Shown in pieces: positions 12,437 to 25,612 of a DNA stretch of 64,000 bases. The translations under genes and the position numbers were made by a program. Under the pieces are notes generated by a model. That model had not been told where the DNA came from. It was given only the letters and a program-made list of their open reading frames with translations, and made no database searches. Source of the stretch: Casuarius casuarius (taxonomy: Eukaryota > Chordata > Aves > Casuariiformes > Casuariidae); NCBI GenBank assembly GCA_003342895.1, contig PTFA01000011.1:6907081-6971080 (forward strand), given 5' to 3'. Position 1 is the first letter of the stretch. Each line of letters starts with the position of its first letter.

Positions 12437-15400
12437 ATTTTTTATGGGAAGCACGCAAATCCTCTGATTTTTCTTCATGTTATAGCAAGTTAAGGAACAA
12501 AATATAGTATTATCTTCTTTCATCTCTGTTTGAAAGTTGGTAGTTTTTGGCAGGGGAAACCACCTCCTAGGTTTTAGATAAGGGCTTGGCAGGAGTAGCA
12601 TAGTACACCATCATAGCAAAGGAACCATTGTATGTATTGTGAAAGTGTATTATTCTTGTAACTGTCAGTCTGATGTGTTGTGCAAATATCTTGATGATAG
12701 AGTAGTGGAGTGCAGCAGGCAGAATTCATTCCTCAGAGTGCTGCATGAGCAGAGCATGTTATTTTAACTTCTATAGTGCCATGGAAGAGGAGGGGTAGAT
12801 TGTTCATTGATTAACTCATCATGAGACTGTTTGCAGTGGTGTGTCTTGTACCTTCTTCACCCTCTGCCTGATTCAATTTTGTCAGCAATTGAATGTATTT
12901 AAAATGTTAGAAAAGGACACAGTTATAAACTCAGTAAGAAATAATTGTAGGGATTTTCCACAGTTTCATTCAAAATGGAAAAAAAAAAAAAAGATGGAAT
13001 AGTTCATTTGACTCAATCATGAGCTGTAGAGTTGGTTTTCAGANAAACTGCAATTTGGAGACAACTCAAAAGATCTCAGCCATTTCAAAATTAGGTTCGT
13101 AGCTTAGCAGCTAATTAAATCAGAGACAGTTTTGTTCAGCCCAGTGGGAGAGGGGAGAGGGAGAAATTCATCTGAAATCAATAAACATCTAATTTTGCAT
13201 ACTTAGAAAAGGGCCAAGTGATTTTTATCAAAGGAAGAAAGCAGATTTAAAAAGACATCCCAATGTAATACTAGCAATGATAAAGTTTATATACCAAGTC
13301 TTTACCTCTTGAGTTTTTACAGGCAGTTATAAATTCCTAAGAAAAAAACGTTTGTCTATAAATATTTCAGCTTTCAAATGAAGCAAAATTGCAGATAACA
13401 ACAATATCTCGTGAAGCTTTTTTCTGTACACCTTATTACCTGTGCTCCAACCATACTGCTCTCTTTCTGTGACTTGCATAGCTCTTACCAAAAGGACTTC
13501 CCTTCTCAAAATACTTGATGAGGTAGTTTGGATGACTAAGGTGTAATGGGTAAATTCTTTTCTTAGCTTTATAATAGCTTTATAGCAATGGGTTGGAACA
13601 GACTGTCAAAGCTGAAAGACTGTATGTTCTCCTGCTTAAATGCCCTCAACGCTGGATTTGTTTGAATGTTTTGCAAACTACCAAAATAAATTACATGAAA
13701 ATGCTTTTGGGCAGCTGAGTTAGGCTACCCTAGCTGGTTGTGTAGCATGGAGAGAGTTAAGGAGTGCCAAATATGAGATTCATTTAATCTTTTCCAATTT
13801 GTTTACTCCTAAAACTCCTCAGGTCTGAAGGTTATGCATCTGTCCATCTGACAAGGACAAGGTTATGCAGATACACAGGAAAAGTCTAGCCGTGCCACCA
13901 ATGCCCAGATCTAAAGCTCCCTGAAGCCTGGAAATCAGACTGCAGTCTGCATGAAATTCCCGTCCTCCTCCAGAAAAAGGCTTCAGCACACTCTGGAGTG
14001 AACCTTTTCTTGCTAGTGGTTCTGTGCCTGTTCCTGTCCCATGCATATGAATGGGTGCCCCACAGCTTTTAGGAATTGAATCCTTTTAGTCTGTCAGTTT
14101 CTCTGCTCGTAAAATGTTGTTGATGATGATGATTCCCTAACTCAAAACAGGAACATTGCAAAGCCAAATTGTTATTTTTAGAAGTGCCTTGAGATGCTCA
14201 GATGGAATGTCATAGAATTGCAAAGTATTGTAATACCGAAGTCAAAATTAAGTTTATTGCTACCTTCTGTCTTATATCATCAAAGTTTTATTACGCCTTA
14301 CAAAGTACCAGCTTGTGCCTTCTCAGAAGAGGGCTCGTCTTAATAACTACTTTTCTAGAGAGTCTACAGGTATCATTAAATTATTGCTCCTAAGAAGAGN
14401 CAGCTAAAACCCATAGTTAGGATTTGTGGGGTGGGAGTGGGGCCGGAACTTTTTAAAGAGGCACTGCTGTGAAACGTAGAAAAGGAATTTCAAAATAAGC
14501 TTGTTTCCTTAATTGAGTTTCTTGATATATAATTTCAGTTTTGAGGCATCTATTCAAGAACTTTAATTTTAAATTTCTGTAAGAAGGAAAGATAAGGGTC
14601 AGGGCAGAGAAAGAATAAGGCAATGTGTCTGCTTTCTGAGCTTGCAAATACCAGAATTTGGATATCCTTCATATCCTCTTTGAGATCGTTCAGAGTCCAG
14701 TGGTGATCCTGCACTTACCTGTTTAAAATTGTTGGACTTACCTATGAGTGCAGAAGCGTTCCTACAACAGAGCAGCTCAAAGGAAATAGATTGTCACTGG
14801 ACATTGTTTGGACATTGTGAAAGAAGCCATTTGTTTTACATAATAGTCTTCAAACAAAAAGCTTTTATTGACCCCTTAATAGACAGCATAAATGGAGAGA
14901 TGAGCCACTGGCGTTCCATATTCCTTTTCTTTTAGAACAGGATCAAGCAATATTGGTGGTCCTTTCAAGGTGTTTATAACACTCTTAAACATTTTTGTAA
15001 GGTAAGTTTCACAGCAGCACACTTGAAATACTAGAAGGTCAGAAAAAAAGAGGAGAAAAGTAAACAAGTAAATACAAAATGTCATAATTTGCTGTCAGTT
15101 CCACATAGTATATGTGTTATGCCTAAATAGGATCCCTAAAACAATATTTTTGGTGAAAGAAAAATAGTATATTTGGAAGCAAATGTGGGGGTTTTTTTGG
15201 TGTTCTTATATAAGGACAAAAAAACTGGATATGCTGTCAGAGCAAGTGCATACACTACAGTGTACCAAATTTTGCACAGAATCAGAATTATGTTTCAGAA
15301 AAACACTGCCTACTTTAAAGATCCCAGTCTTGCCAATACTCGTGAAATAAAATAGATAGGGTAAACACAACAGCGGGAAATGTGCATACCTTTTTCTAGA

Positions 15401-17779
15401 GCAAGCAAGATCGTAAGTGCTGTGAGAGATGTTGCCCTATGACCATAATAGGAAGCCTTTTATAGTCCGTGTTTAAAGATCAACATGTTTGAATTATTAG
15501 TTTAAAGAGGGAAATATATCCCAAATCAAATGAAACTCCATGGGGAAAGTTCTGGTTTCATTCTTTGGTCTGAATTTTTTGTACATCCGTCATTTGCATA
15601 ACTCAGCTCTCATATAAAAAGACACTTTCAGTCTGATCTATCTCTATGGCTAATATGTATTACAGTGTTGCTAGAAGAAAAAAGTAGTCCAAACATTGTA
15701 ATGATTCTCTCCACATTCTCTGGGTACTTTTTAAAGTCTAAATAAGTTAGGAGCATAAAGTCCAATAGCCTGGGGCACAGCTACCTTTCCTGTGCTTAGT
15801 GTCTTAAATGATAGGAATCAACTTAGCTGATTCCATGCAATGACACACAAATTATGAAAGAATGGAGACTAAAATGTGTCCCCTTTCAGAGAGCTACTGC
15901 AAGAAACCAAGACATCATCTGAGCTCTTTTAACAGCGAGGTCATATTTACTATTATCTCTGTATATCTCTGTATCTCTATCTCTTTTTTTTGTTAAGAGT
16001 TCTTCTTTCAGCTTTTGCAGCTTGAGGAAAAATAATGGCTGAATTATCCCAGGTTTATCAAGGCTACTGTGTAACTAAATAAACCCACACCAGGAAAAAA
16101 AACCAAAGTGTTTCAATGAGACAGGTTATGTCTTAAAATTCATATAGCTCTAAAAGTAAGGGAATTTTGCTAAAATAAGTGAAAGGAAGTAGTATATGGA
16201 AAAAACCTACCAAAGAGCAATATATTAAAATACTATTAAAGATTAATATTTACATAGAACAGTCAGAACATGGAGTGTAGCATTAGGGTTAATCTAGTCA
16301 CAGCAGATATGCTAAGTCTGATTGGGCTTTTCTCATTCCTAAAATTTAATCTGTGTTATTTTGTCAATAATACTGCTCTATAATCATCACTAAGCCTTTT
16401 GTTAGACCCTGAATACTTTCTAATATACCTTTCCAAGTCATGACACTGGTAGTTGGCATGGATCATATTCAACATGGTGTCTCATAATTTTGGATGATTC
16501 TTCTAAGGTGATACTGTAATTTTAAAAGCGTCACAACAGGCCATCTCTGAAGGCCTTTACTTGTTGTGCGTAAAACTACAGAGAAGGATTTAGGGTTATT
16601 CTAATAAGGATCAGGATAGTTGCTAAAATGAAGCACTTGGTAAGGACCAAAATCCTGACCCAAGAGAAAGGGCTCAAAAGACTCAAACTTAATATTCACT
16701 TGTATAGGTTGAGGAGGGCAGACTGGAAACAGACGTGGCCAGGAATGACTGGGAGTCCTGGAGTCTAAAAGAGTAGCTGGCTCATCAGAGCAAATTGGAC
16801 TGTGTGTTACGAATGATTGCTGTAGAGTGTCTGTAGCTACAGCTAGATGAATTTTGCAAAATTCCCCCTTGTGTCTTGGGGCAGCCTTTCGGGCACCCTG
16901 ACTTAACTTCTTTCTGAGTCCCTGCAATAGTCTGGTTTTGTTTTAGATTTTTTTTCTGAGGATCTGAGCATGACTTTCATGGACGCAGGAGAACTTTATC
17001 TCACATGCTATTTTTAAAAGTGGCCAACTCCAAACCAAACTGTTGCTTTGAAATAAATAATTAAGATTTTTCAGCAGTGTAGTTTTAATCTGATTCAAGG
17101 TATTTCGCTTAAGCAGATTAGAAGAGAGAACAAATTCAAATCTATGCATTCATCAGAACTTTAATATTTTGGTTAGGAGAGGAATAATTAGACATCTGTT
17201 TGAACTTTTTGTGTGCATGTGTGTGATGTTCAAGTTATTAGGACTGTATGAAGACACAAAGAGAAAAAAATTACAATTCTTGGTAAAATGAGGGGGATTT
17301 ATCCATATTCCTCATCAATTTAGGGCCTATTATATATAGAAATGGAAGTGCTCTTTTCAGCTTGGGTTGAGTTGCTCATAATTCTTTTAAGATACTGATT
17401 AAATGTCTTTCTTATATCCAGCAAGTAATACAGCCTGCTGCCTCTGACAAATGGAGCTTTGGCCAAAGCCTATCAAGTCCTTTAAAAATGTCTGAAGAAT
17501 AGAGACACTACAATACATTGTATAGAAACCTTAAATCGCGTTTCAGGGGAAAAAAAATCCTTTCTTTGATGAACTTATAAAAGGCAAGATCTATTGCAGG
17601 ATGAAAGTCTGACCTGAATTCTACTTTGCTGAATCTGTGATGTGAAGAAGGTAAATTTCCTTGCTAAGAACACTAATTCTGTTTTAAACAATACGTTTAA
17701 ACAGAGGTTCTGTTACCCTTATGAAACTTCAGAAAGATACCCTTCTAAAAAGTAAACTAGTTTCTAAAGAAGAGATTGA

Positions 17780-17821
17780 TTTCTTTTTTCTTTTCCTTTT
17801 CTTTTTTTTTTCTTTTTTCCT
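17780..17821 (+). repeat. polypyrimidine tract
   Basis: About 40 bases made almost only of T and C, with TTTTC-type units. Low-complexity sequence; no acceptor AG follows closely enough to call an exon. Confidence 0.7.
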
Positions 17822-19612
17822 TCAAAACCTCAGGACCAGATTATGGTAGCCCATTGTGTATAATTCTGTTGTAGAATTTTGGTTAATCATATTCCGGCAT
17901 TGTGATTAACATTTTGGGAGAGAAAAATCTCATGCATTAGGTCTTAAAATATGAACTGGAGTTCACAATTCAGGGAAATTCTAGTATATTTAGAGATGTA
18001 TTTTTTATTGTTTCAGCTTCCAATTAATTAACATTGCTTGTTGAGCCTCTCTTGCTGCCTGTTACACATGATACCTTTCAGAAGACAAACCAGATGCTTT
18101 CTGCCTCAAGCCCTTATAGACTCTGCAGAATAAAACAATGGCACTCATGTACTGAGGGAAGTCTCTCAGACGATTTAATTCTGCACCGTTTACTGGAGCT
18201 GGAAAGAAAGAACAATAGATAACACATTATAATGTTCCCAATCTATTGAAAAGAGAATGTTTGAACCTAGAGTTCATTGTAGCCATCTCTTATACCTAAG
18301 TTATTGTCTGAATGATGATACGAGTTTTTAAGGTTGTGCAGAGAAGCACAAAATTTATAACTTAGAAAACCTAGAATAATCATCGACAACTCTGTAAGCA
18401 TTTATTTCTTTGGTTTGCGTTATCAGAGCTGGTGAGAATGGTGACTCAGGATTGTATAGGATCAAACAAGTACCTGTCCACTCCAGGTGTGTCATCCAAG
18501 TGACAAGACGAAGGTAGAAATGAAAGGCTTCAACCTTCATACAGATTCACTTGCATTTTCTAGTTTTACCTGTCACTCACCTTGCTCTCCGTCAAAAGGC
18601 AATTGTGTGGTATCTAGTAAGCTGGAGGAACATGTCTCTTTTGGACAGCACAAGGAAGCAAGACACATTTCTCAGAAGTACAGAGCAATTCTTTGCATCA
18701 TCTGAAGGAATGGAAATTTGAAGAGTCCAAAAAACTTGCTCTGAACCCTCCTGTGGACCCCCATGACTACAGGTCATTATAAATCGTAACGAAGGTAAAG
18801 CAGAGGGCCCAGAGTAGATGCTGAGGTGAGTCAAACAGTGATGAGTCTGGTGGCAATGTGCAGTGTCAGTAAAAAGGTGAATTCATTTTGGTTAATTTTT
18901 GAAGATCATTTTCCACAGTTCCATATAGCAGTTACTTGCCTGTAGATGTGAAGAACAACAGGGTTAAAAGTGGGAAATGCAAATGAAATTATTTGTAGGA
19001 AGTTGTTGCACATAATGTGTAGCTCAGTAATTATGGATGTGATTCTGCCAGAGTTACTTCAGGAAATACTGTATTTCTCAGGTAGAGCCAGTGAAATAAA
19101 AAACACAAAAGCTATAGGATTATTCATGGAGGAAGTCAGTATGTAGTAAGTGAGGTTCACTTTTAGTACGGGTAATTATGACTGTTTAACATATCTGATG
19201 CACTTAAATCATGCTCTAAATATGTGAAGCTTCACATAAGTAGTTCATCTTTGTGTTTTACTTTCTTCTATTCAAAGAGCAAGTCAAGAAATGTTTGCAT
19301 TTTGCTATGACAGTAGCTCAGATCAAAATGGGTTGGGTATACCTCGAGTTGTCTACCTGAGATGCAGACACTCTTCTGTCTCAAATTTCAATTACCTCAA
19401 TTTCCCNTGCTTCCATTATAATGGAAAAAGAGGAAGTAATCTACATCAGTACTTCTTCAGTGCTTGTCATTTATTTTAGTATGTCTTGCTTACGCTGGCC
19501 TGGCCACTGGAGGAATGAAATCAGTGCTCCCTCATGATTACTTGATGTCTGTGTAGGGAATTGAAGACTTTCTGAGTTTAGCTGAAACAGGAAAATCTCT
19601 TTCTCTCTCTCC

Positions 19613-19628
19613 TTTTTTTTTTTTTTTT
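19613..19628 (+). repeat. poly(T) run of 16, preceded by a CT-rich run
   Basis: Simple sequence: TTCTCTCTCTCC leads directly into T16. Confidence 0.85.
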
Positions 19629-19920
19629 AATTGCCTCTATATCAGGAGTAAAAGAAAATTACTGGGTAGTTCATGGTGGATCCCATCATTATAAGGGATG
19701 TGGAATTTCCTGCATAATACAATAATCTTCAAATTTTCAGATAGAAATCCTGCTCTTTTGCTCTCATTTATGCTAATTTTACATCAGTGTGATTCTTTGA
19801 TGTCGAATGTGTCTTATCTAGAGGAAAAAGAATTGAGAGTCAGGTTTTTAGTTGTGCTTCCTGTCCCATCCTAAAGATGTAACTTTTTCTGTGCAAGAAG
19901 AGCTGCTAGCCTCTTCACCA

Positions 19921-20523
19921 TCTTGAAAAAATGTCTCCAGAAAAACAGCAACTGCAAAGCAAGGAAGAGGCCTCACCTAATCACACCTTTTTATGTGCAA
20001 GAACTTCAAGTTTAATTGGCACTACTCAATTGCTACTATTGTTGTTAATAGACAATTATTTTTTTTCCTTTTTCAGGGAAAAAGGAAGTGAAATGCGAAG
20101 AAATGTGTTAATAGTACATTACTGCTGCATGGAGAAAGTCACAAAACAGACTCTAGTGAGATAGAAGATTTGTCAACCTCTTGTCCAAAATTATAAATAT
20201 TTTCTCTTCAAGTTTCTCTACAAAGTTTGTTGTTTATGTATTCAGAATTGTAAAATGTATAGCAGAAAATATCTGATATGCAGCTTCACAGTGTTAAGTT
20301 GATGCTGATGACCTTCTGCTTTTTCATTTCCTGCCCTGTGATTTGGCATAAACATTCTGATACTGTTCTTGCATAAACATGGATTTTTGCATTAAACAAT
20401 TCATAGCCGTTTACATGCTCATAGTCACAACTTTTGAGTGTAGTTTTGTAAGGTGGAACAATTTTATTCTCACTTAAAGATGCTCTCACCCGCAGAAGTA
20501 CTGCTTAAGTATTCTCCCCCAAA
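19921..20523. other. non-coding DNA with one short ATG frame
   Basis: A 77-codon frame at 19931-20164 starts with ATG in a fair context (A at -3). It contains a leucine-rich hydrophobic stretch near residues 33-49. It is not recognised. A strong acceptor-like tract (TTTTTTTTCCTTTTTCAG, ending near 20077) lies inside it, which argues as much for splicing noise as for a gene. Confidence 0.3.
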
Positions 20524-20706
20524 ATGGACAGAAAAATCACTCGAGCGCCAACATACGATGGCTTCTCGAAGTGCTTCCTAGAAATCGTGGGTGATGTGAT
20601 TCTGTACTTCAGCATCACTGTTATACTCTCCTGCCTCAAAATGCTAGCACAGAGCACACCAACTGGAAAGGAGGCATACAGACTTCAGAAGCTATTTTGT
20701 GTTTAA
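20524..20706 (+). other. candidate 60-codon small ORF with one membrane segment
   Basis: The frame starts with ATG at 20524 in a strong initiation context (A at -3, G at +4) and ends with TAA at 20704-20706. An AATAAA hexamer follows at 20708-20713. The first residues are basic (MDRKITRAP). Residues about 18-38 are hydrophobic and could form one membrane helix, and a short polar tail follows. Five CpG dinucleotides fall in the first 70 bases, unusual in this CpG-poor region. The minus strand is also open here, so composition may explain the frame. It matches no small membrane protein I know, and no promoter is visible. Confidence 0.15.
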
Positions 20707-23700
20707 AAATAAAACTAACAAAACTCTGAAAAGCCTCAGCTGCCAGCACAGCCCTTGGAATGTGCATCCCTCAGACTCCTCTCTTTATGGCAAGATAGGA
20801 GCGGCTGCACTAGTCTCGCATTACAGTTGTGCTGTTAACTTGGCCACATCTAAAAAAAACAGATCCACCTGCCTTTTGAGGCATAGTAAACTACCAGGGA
20901 GAGAGATTTTGTGCCCAGATCCTGCCCTTCTAGTGCACTATAAGCACTTTTCCTTTGCCCTTTCCAGCTGTGCAGTGGCTTTCTGCTGTTTATCTCTTCT
21001 GCCTGTTCTGGCTCCTATCCAGACCCTCTTGTTTGTTTGCTTGTTTCCCAACTTCATTGCTCACAGCCACCAAGAGGGGCTGCTTGCGTGGCAGGCTGCC
21101 AAGGCATTTGCAGTAGGACTCTAGTGTGCTTGCTCCCACTTAGTGATGCTCTCAACACGGTTCTTGTAGCATGATCTCCTCCTCACTGTGGCTCTGTCCA
21201 GGAGCAGCACTCATAATTTTACATTTCCTTAGTTGTAACCTACAAACAAGTAAATAGCCCTTCTGTTGCTTGCATTTAATCTAATAGCAAGCCAATATCT
21301 GAGTAAATGTGTATGGGGCCTTTACCACCTTCTCTTAAATTTTGTAAACTTGAGCACTGTTTGTCATGGGGGGCGGGAGGTATGAGAGGCTTTATAGCCA
21401 AACTGAATAAAATGGTGCACAAATAGTTTGCAGATATTGTACATAAGATGATTTAATTAATGCGATGAATAATATTATTGCGAATCTCCGCCTATTTCCT
21501 CTGTTTTTACTTACTAGTGGATAAATCCTGTTCTTCAGGGCTTACTCTGTAAACCCTCTAAACAGCTTCAGATACAGTTAATGTTTTTAAAATAGGCCTG
21601 AAAGAAATACCGCATCCAGTTCTACCTGAATGTAGAGTTTCTCCACAGAACCTACAATGCCTCAGGCCTGGAATGGACAGCACTGAGTAGAACTGATGAA
21701 TTAGCTGATGAAAAGGGTTCTTATTGTGGTAGGGAAACAATAGCTTCAATTCATCTGAACTGAAACTGTCTGTGGAATAGCGTTACTTTCAACAAATCTC
21801 TGGATTTTAAAGCATTTTTGGAAAAGAAGAGAAATATTGATAGGACTTAAAATTATTCACTTTTTTAAAGGGGAAAATACTTGGTTTCAAACACTTTCTT
21901 TAAAAAATTCCATTCTTTTTAAAAAACATCAAACAGAATACTGACTTGAGTGTTAAACAAGTGAAGCTAGTCAATCCATTTTTATTACCTGTTTTGAAAA
22001 TGAGAGGTTTATTTTGATATTTGTAGGATGGGGAAGTTTACTGTCAGTTCTACGATTTCATCCTGGACCCAAAACAAACTTGTCTGGTCATGAAAAAGCT
22101 TACACTGTTAATATCCTTTTGCTTGTTACTTGAAAGGCTGGATATAAGAAAGCTTATTCAGTCAGCATGGATAGAAATACTTTGTTTTCTAGTAGGAACT
22201 ATTTTCTACAAATTTCTGTAATGTTGGAATGCAGATTAACATTTTCAGAGTTGGAGAATTATTATGATCACTAATAGTTTTTTACTGAGGAGGAGAAGGA
22301 GGGAGAACTCCTGAGTGTCCTTGTAGTTCTTCACCTTGCATATTTACTGGCATGTATATCTTCATGTTTGGAGTAGATGTGTAGTGGATATGGCTGTAAG
22401 CATAGTGCTTTGAAGATACCTAATATAGCTTGATGGTAAATACAGTGAGTTAACTTGAAGAAGCAATTAATAAGGTCAAACTTCAATATTTGCTTCAGTC
22501 ACATTAATTTGTTGCTAGCATGTCCTGCAAATGCTGTGTCTCTGCACATATATGTTTCAATGGCCATAGACATTTTGTCAATGGGAAATTGAATACTTTA
22601 AAAATTACTACATTTTGTGAGAGTACAGATTTCTCTGAACTGCTCATAAACTGAAAAATACTATTACAGCTTCACTGGTAGACTAGAACTGTGTAAACAG
22701 TTTGGGATGAATAATTTATTTAACCAATTTAGCTGCCTTTACTGTTAATGAGTTATCAGTGAGCAGCAGAAAACTTCCTTGATTTTAATCATTTTGCAAA
22801 ATCATTTTATAAGGAATTTTGTTGATTAGTTCTTCTAGGTGGTTTACTATTAAATATCCAAAAAAGGAATGATGAATGTTAGTTTTGATTGCAGACAAGA
22901 GTTCCGCTTCTGTTAAGTTTCTCCTCTCTTGAAAACAGCATGTTGGGTCACAAGTGAAACCTTTGAATGTTGTGAGCTCAAAATTCACTTTCAGCACATA
23001 TTCTCTGATATTTGCTTGCCTTTAGGTATTTTCACTAACAACTTCTGGGGAACATCCATAGAAAGTGAATTCATGTTTCACCGAGTCAACCTAGGACATC
23101 CGTTACAATGCCAATCTTTTACAGCATTGGAAATCTTGAATTTAAATATTTCTAGGAACTACTCCAGGTATTCCAGGTACTCCCAGCTGTCACTACTTTA
23201 CATGCAATAGCAACAACCTGGATATGTTGAAACTAGTATGTTTTTTCTTCATATTAAAGCAAAATAATGAATTTTGATGGAAGAAACTTAGAGCACAGGG
23301 ATAACTGATGATCCAATAATCCAGTTTTTAACAAAAGATATAGAATATTCAGTTTGCTTAGAACCCTGAACTTTCTTCAAGCCTTCAGCTTTTTCTCTTA
23401 TTTCCATCAGCTTTTCCAGAAATGTGAAGTTCTTCCATTATTCTTCAGTTTAAAGATTGTAGGAAAACAGACTTGAAGGGACATTACATTGTTACATTTT
23501 TTTGTGCTATTTTGGAACATTCCCTAGAAGATGAAACTTTTTTATTATTTTTCTTTTATCAACTTTTCTTTGAAGCTGCAGAATACTTGACAGGAGTGTT
23601 GAGGGAGACAATTTGGCTAAGGAGAATGACATAAATGAGCTATTCTTGCTGTTGTCACTTTGTCAGTATTCTGAATTACCAAGTATGGATGTAGTGCTTC

Positions 23701-25458
23701 TTCTATAAACCTCCTATAGTGCTCCACAGCCTCTGTTGTAAAGAATTCAAGCAAATGGTTTCTAATTAGTACTTTTTATAGACATTTAAATAAAAGCTTG
23801 TCATCACCCCTTCTTCTAGTTGCAAGTAAAACTCCAGGAACTGTTTGCTGGAAACAACATTGATAACTATGCAGTCCAAATAAGGACAGTACAAGGTCAG
23901 TGGCTAATCATTGGAGTTGTTCTCTATGTCTTTGGCCCTAAACTGCATGGGCAGAGAGATATTTTTCCATTAATTTTAATAGTGTCATATAACTTGGTCC
24001 TTTAGAGAATGAATTCAAAAGATTTCCTATATAGTGAAATACTTAAAATAATGTATGTACAATACTTAATGGTGTGTGTGTGTGTAAAGGTATATTAAAT
24101 ACAATCCTTCAGTTTTCCTAGTGAGAAAGCTGCATTTTCTGCTGGCTGAAAAGCTTCTCAGGAGAACTTGATCCTTTATCTTTCTTGTGTCATTCTCTAC
24201 CTTAGGTCATAGAAAAAAATGTGACCACGACTCTGCCTGTCATACCTGGCAATGCTATCTTACTTTTATTAATAGTAAACACTTCTCTCTTTTCCCTATC
24301 TTCCTCACTTTCTCCTTCCTAACAATGTGCAGTGTGTCTTGGATTGCTATATGCATTCAATAATTTATTCAGTCTATTCACTGTGTCTTATTAAAATTTA
24401 AAGCAACTCTCTTGTAAGGGTTTTTGTGTATGTGTAGTTTTGGTTTGCAGTCAGTCCACAAGTAGAAGAACACAATCAAATCTTATACTGTGGTTCTTGT
24501 ACATACTGTATAATGGTATGATGAGCACCTGGCTGAATGCATTGGTTTCAGATAGAAGATGAGTGGAACACAAACTTTGACTGAAGAAATCCAAGTTTGT
24601 TTCAGTGGAATTTAGATAGCTATTTTTCCTCTTTCTACCTCCCTCTCCTTTTTAAAAATTCTTTTTAAAAAAAGTCTCCTCCTAACAATAACCTTGGACA
24701 TATAAAATAAAGACTTAGTATCAGCAAGAAATTTATCCATTTCCTTGGTCCACCTGACAAGTGTCATGCAGTTGCAGTAGTAAGAGTAGTAGGAGCAGTA
24801 GTAGCATTTAAGATACCATTATGCTGACTACCACAGGTACTGGTGGCTATTGAACCACAGCAGGAATGAGCTCTTTACAAAAATCAGCTCATCTAAGACA
24901 CAAGGAAAGTATTAGAGGAGGGTTTGCACTGAAACATGTTGCTGTAAGTAGACATTTTACGCTCAAGATACTGTTTTATGTGCAAAAAGACACACCATAT
25001 ACATGAAACCAAGACTTTATTTTTAATCCAATTAATGTTTTAAGAGTAGTAATCCAAAGTATTAGTCCAGTTACAGTAAGATATGCTAATAGCCCAAATT
25101 AATACTGAAGAGCCTCAATAATAATAGTATAAAATTGCTATATAAGAAAACTTACTAATATTTACCCCTTTTTTTGGTGTTATGTTTGTTTTCTACTTTC
25201 CTTCTGGAGCCTAAGGTTGACATTGCCAGTCTTCCTTTATCCTTTTGATGTAACCTTTATTTACATCTGTTAAAACACAGACAGCTTCTTTGGTATCATG
25301 GACTACCTCTACTTAAATATGCAAGTCTTCCAGGGCTGACTTGCAAGTCAGAGATCATCCAAACCATATTAGTGACTGGATGGTTTTGTAGATTCATATC
25401 TTTCCTTTAGGTCCAGCTTCTCTTTTTGTTACTTTATATTCTGTCTTTGGGTTTTTAG
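20707..25458. other. non-coding DNA
   Basis: No gene is supported. The 141-codon frame at 20699-21124 begins with GTG rather than ATG and lies in a GC-richer patch; no domain is seen. A (GT)7 run lies at 24072-24085 and an imperfect GTA/AGT trinucleotide run near 24771-24808. Confidence 0.5.
24072..24085 (+). repeat. (GT)7 microsatellite
   Basis: Fourteen bases of perfect GT alternation. Confidence 0.85.
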
Positions 25459-25612
25459 GAACTCAGTACAATATCCCAAGAGATCCCTTCTCAGTCTGTG
25501 TTCCTTGTGAAGCAGAGAGGGAATTTCATCAAGGGATGAGAAACTTGAGAAAAGTAGCTTCAATTTGGAGTCAACTTAGCAAATGAAAACCAAGCTTTCT
25601 TCAAGACAGCAG
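25459..25612 (+). other. candidate 154-nt internal exon
   Basis: The acceptor TTTGGGTTTTTAG ends at 25458 after a T-rich tract. A near-perfect donor CAG|GTAAGT lies at 25610-25618. One frame starting at 25461 is open for about 41 codons (TQYNIPRDPFSVCVPCE and on) but meets TGA before the donor. As an internal exon it would therefore be non-coding, or would end translation. Possibly a long non-coding RNA exon. Confidence 0.15.

Larger units (their letters stand above)
10781..19920. other. long AT-rich non-coding stretch
   Basis: Nothing I can support as a gene. Small features include an (AC)/(AT) imperfect palindromic run near 12407-12436, A14 at 12979-12992, a polypyrimidine tract near 17780-17821 and T16 at 19613-19628. 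Splice-donor-like motifs occur singly on both strands (for example ACTTACCTG at 14713-14721). N bases lie at 10794, 11594, 13044, 14400 and 19407. The 108-codon minus frame at 16601-16927 begins with TTG and has no clear homology. Confidence 0.5.

Noticed and set aside
13385..13420. AAAATTGCAGATAACAAC, like a decayed FADD motif of an RT
   Set aside because: Flanking translation does not follow RT blocks in any frame; about two-thirds identity over 24 bases is not enough.
13580..13670. GGGTTGGAACAGAC, like the antisense 3' end of CR1
   Set aside because: Similarity ends after about ten bases, and the diagnostic ATTCT-type terminal repeats of CR1 are absent.
16601..16927. 108-codon minus frame ending GPYQVLHFSNYPDPY, faintly like a retroviral integrase tail
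   Set aside because: Only a few letters agree, the start is TTG, and neighbouring sequence shows no retroviral features.
20699..21124. 141-codon plus-strand open frame
   Set aside because: It begins with GTG, not ATG, lies in a GC-richer patch where stops are rarer, and resembles no known family.
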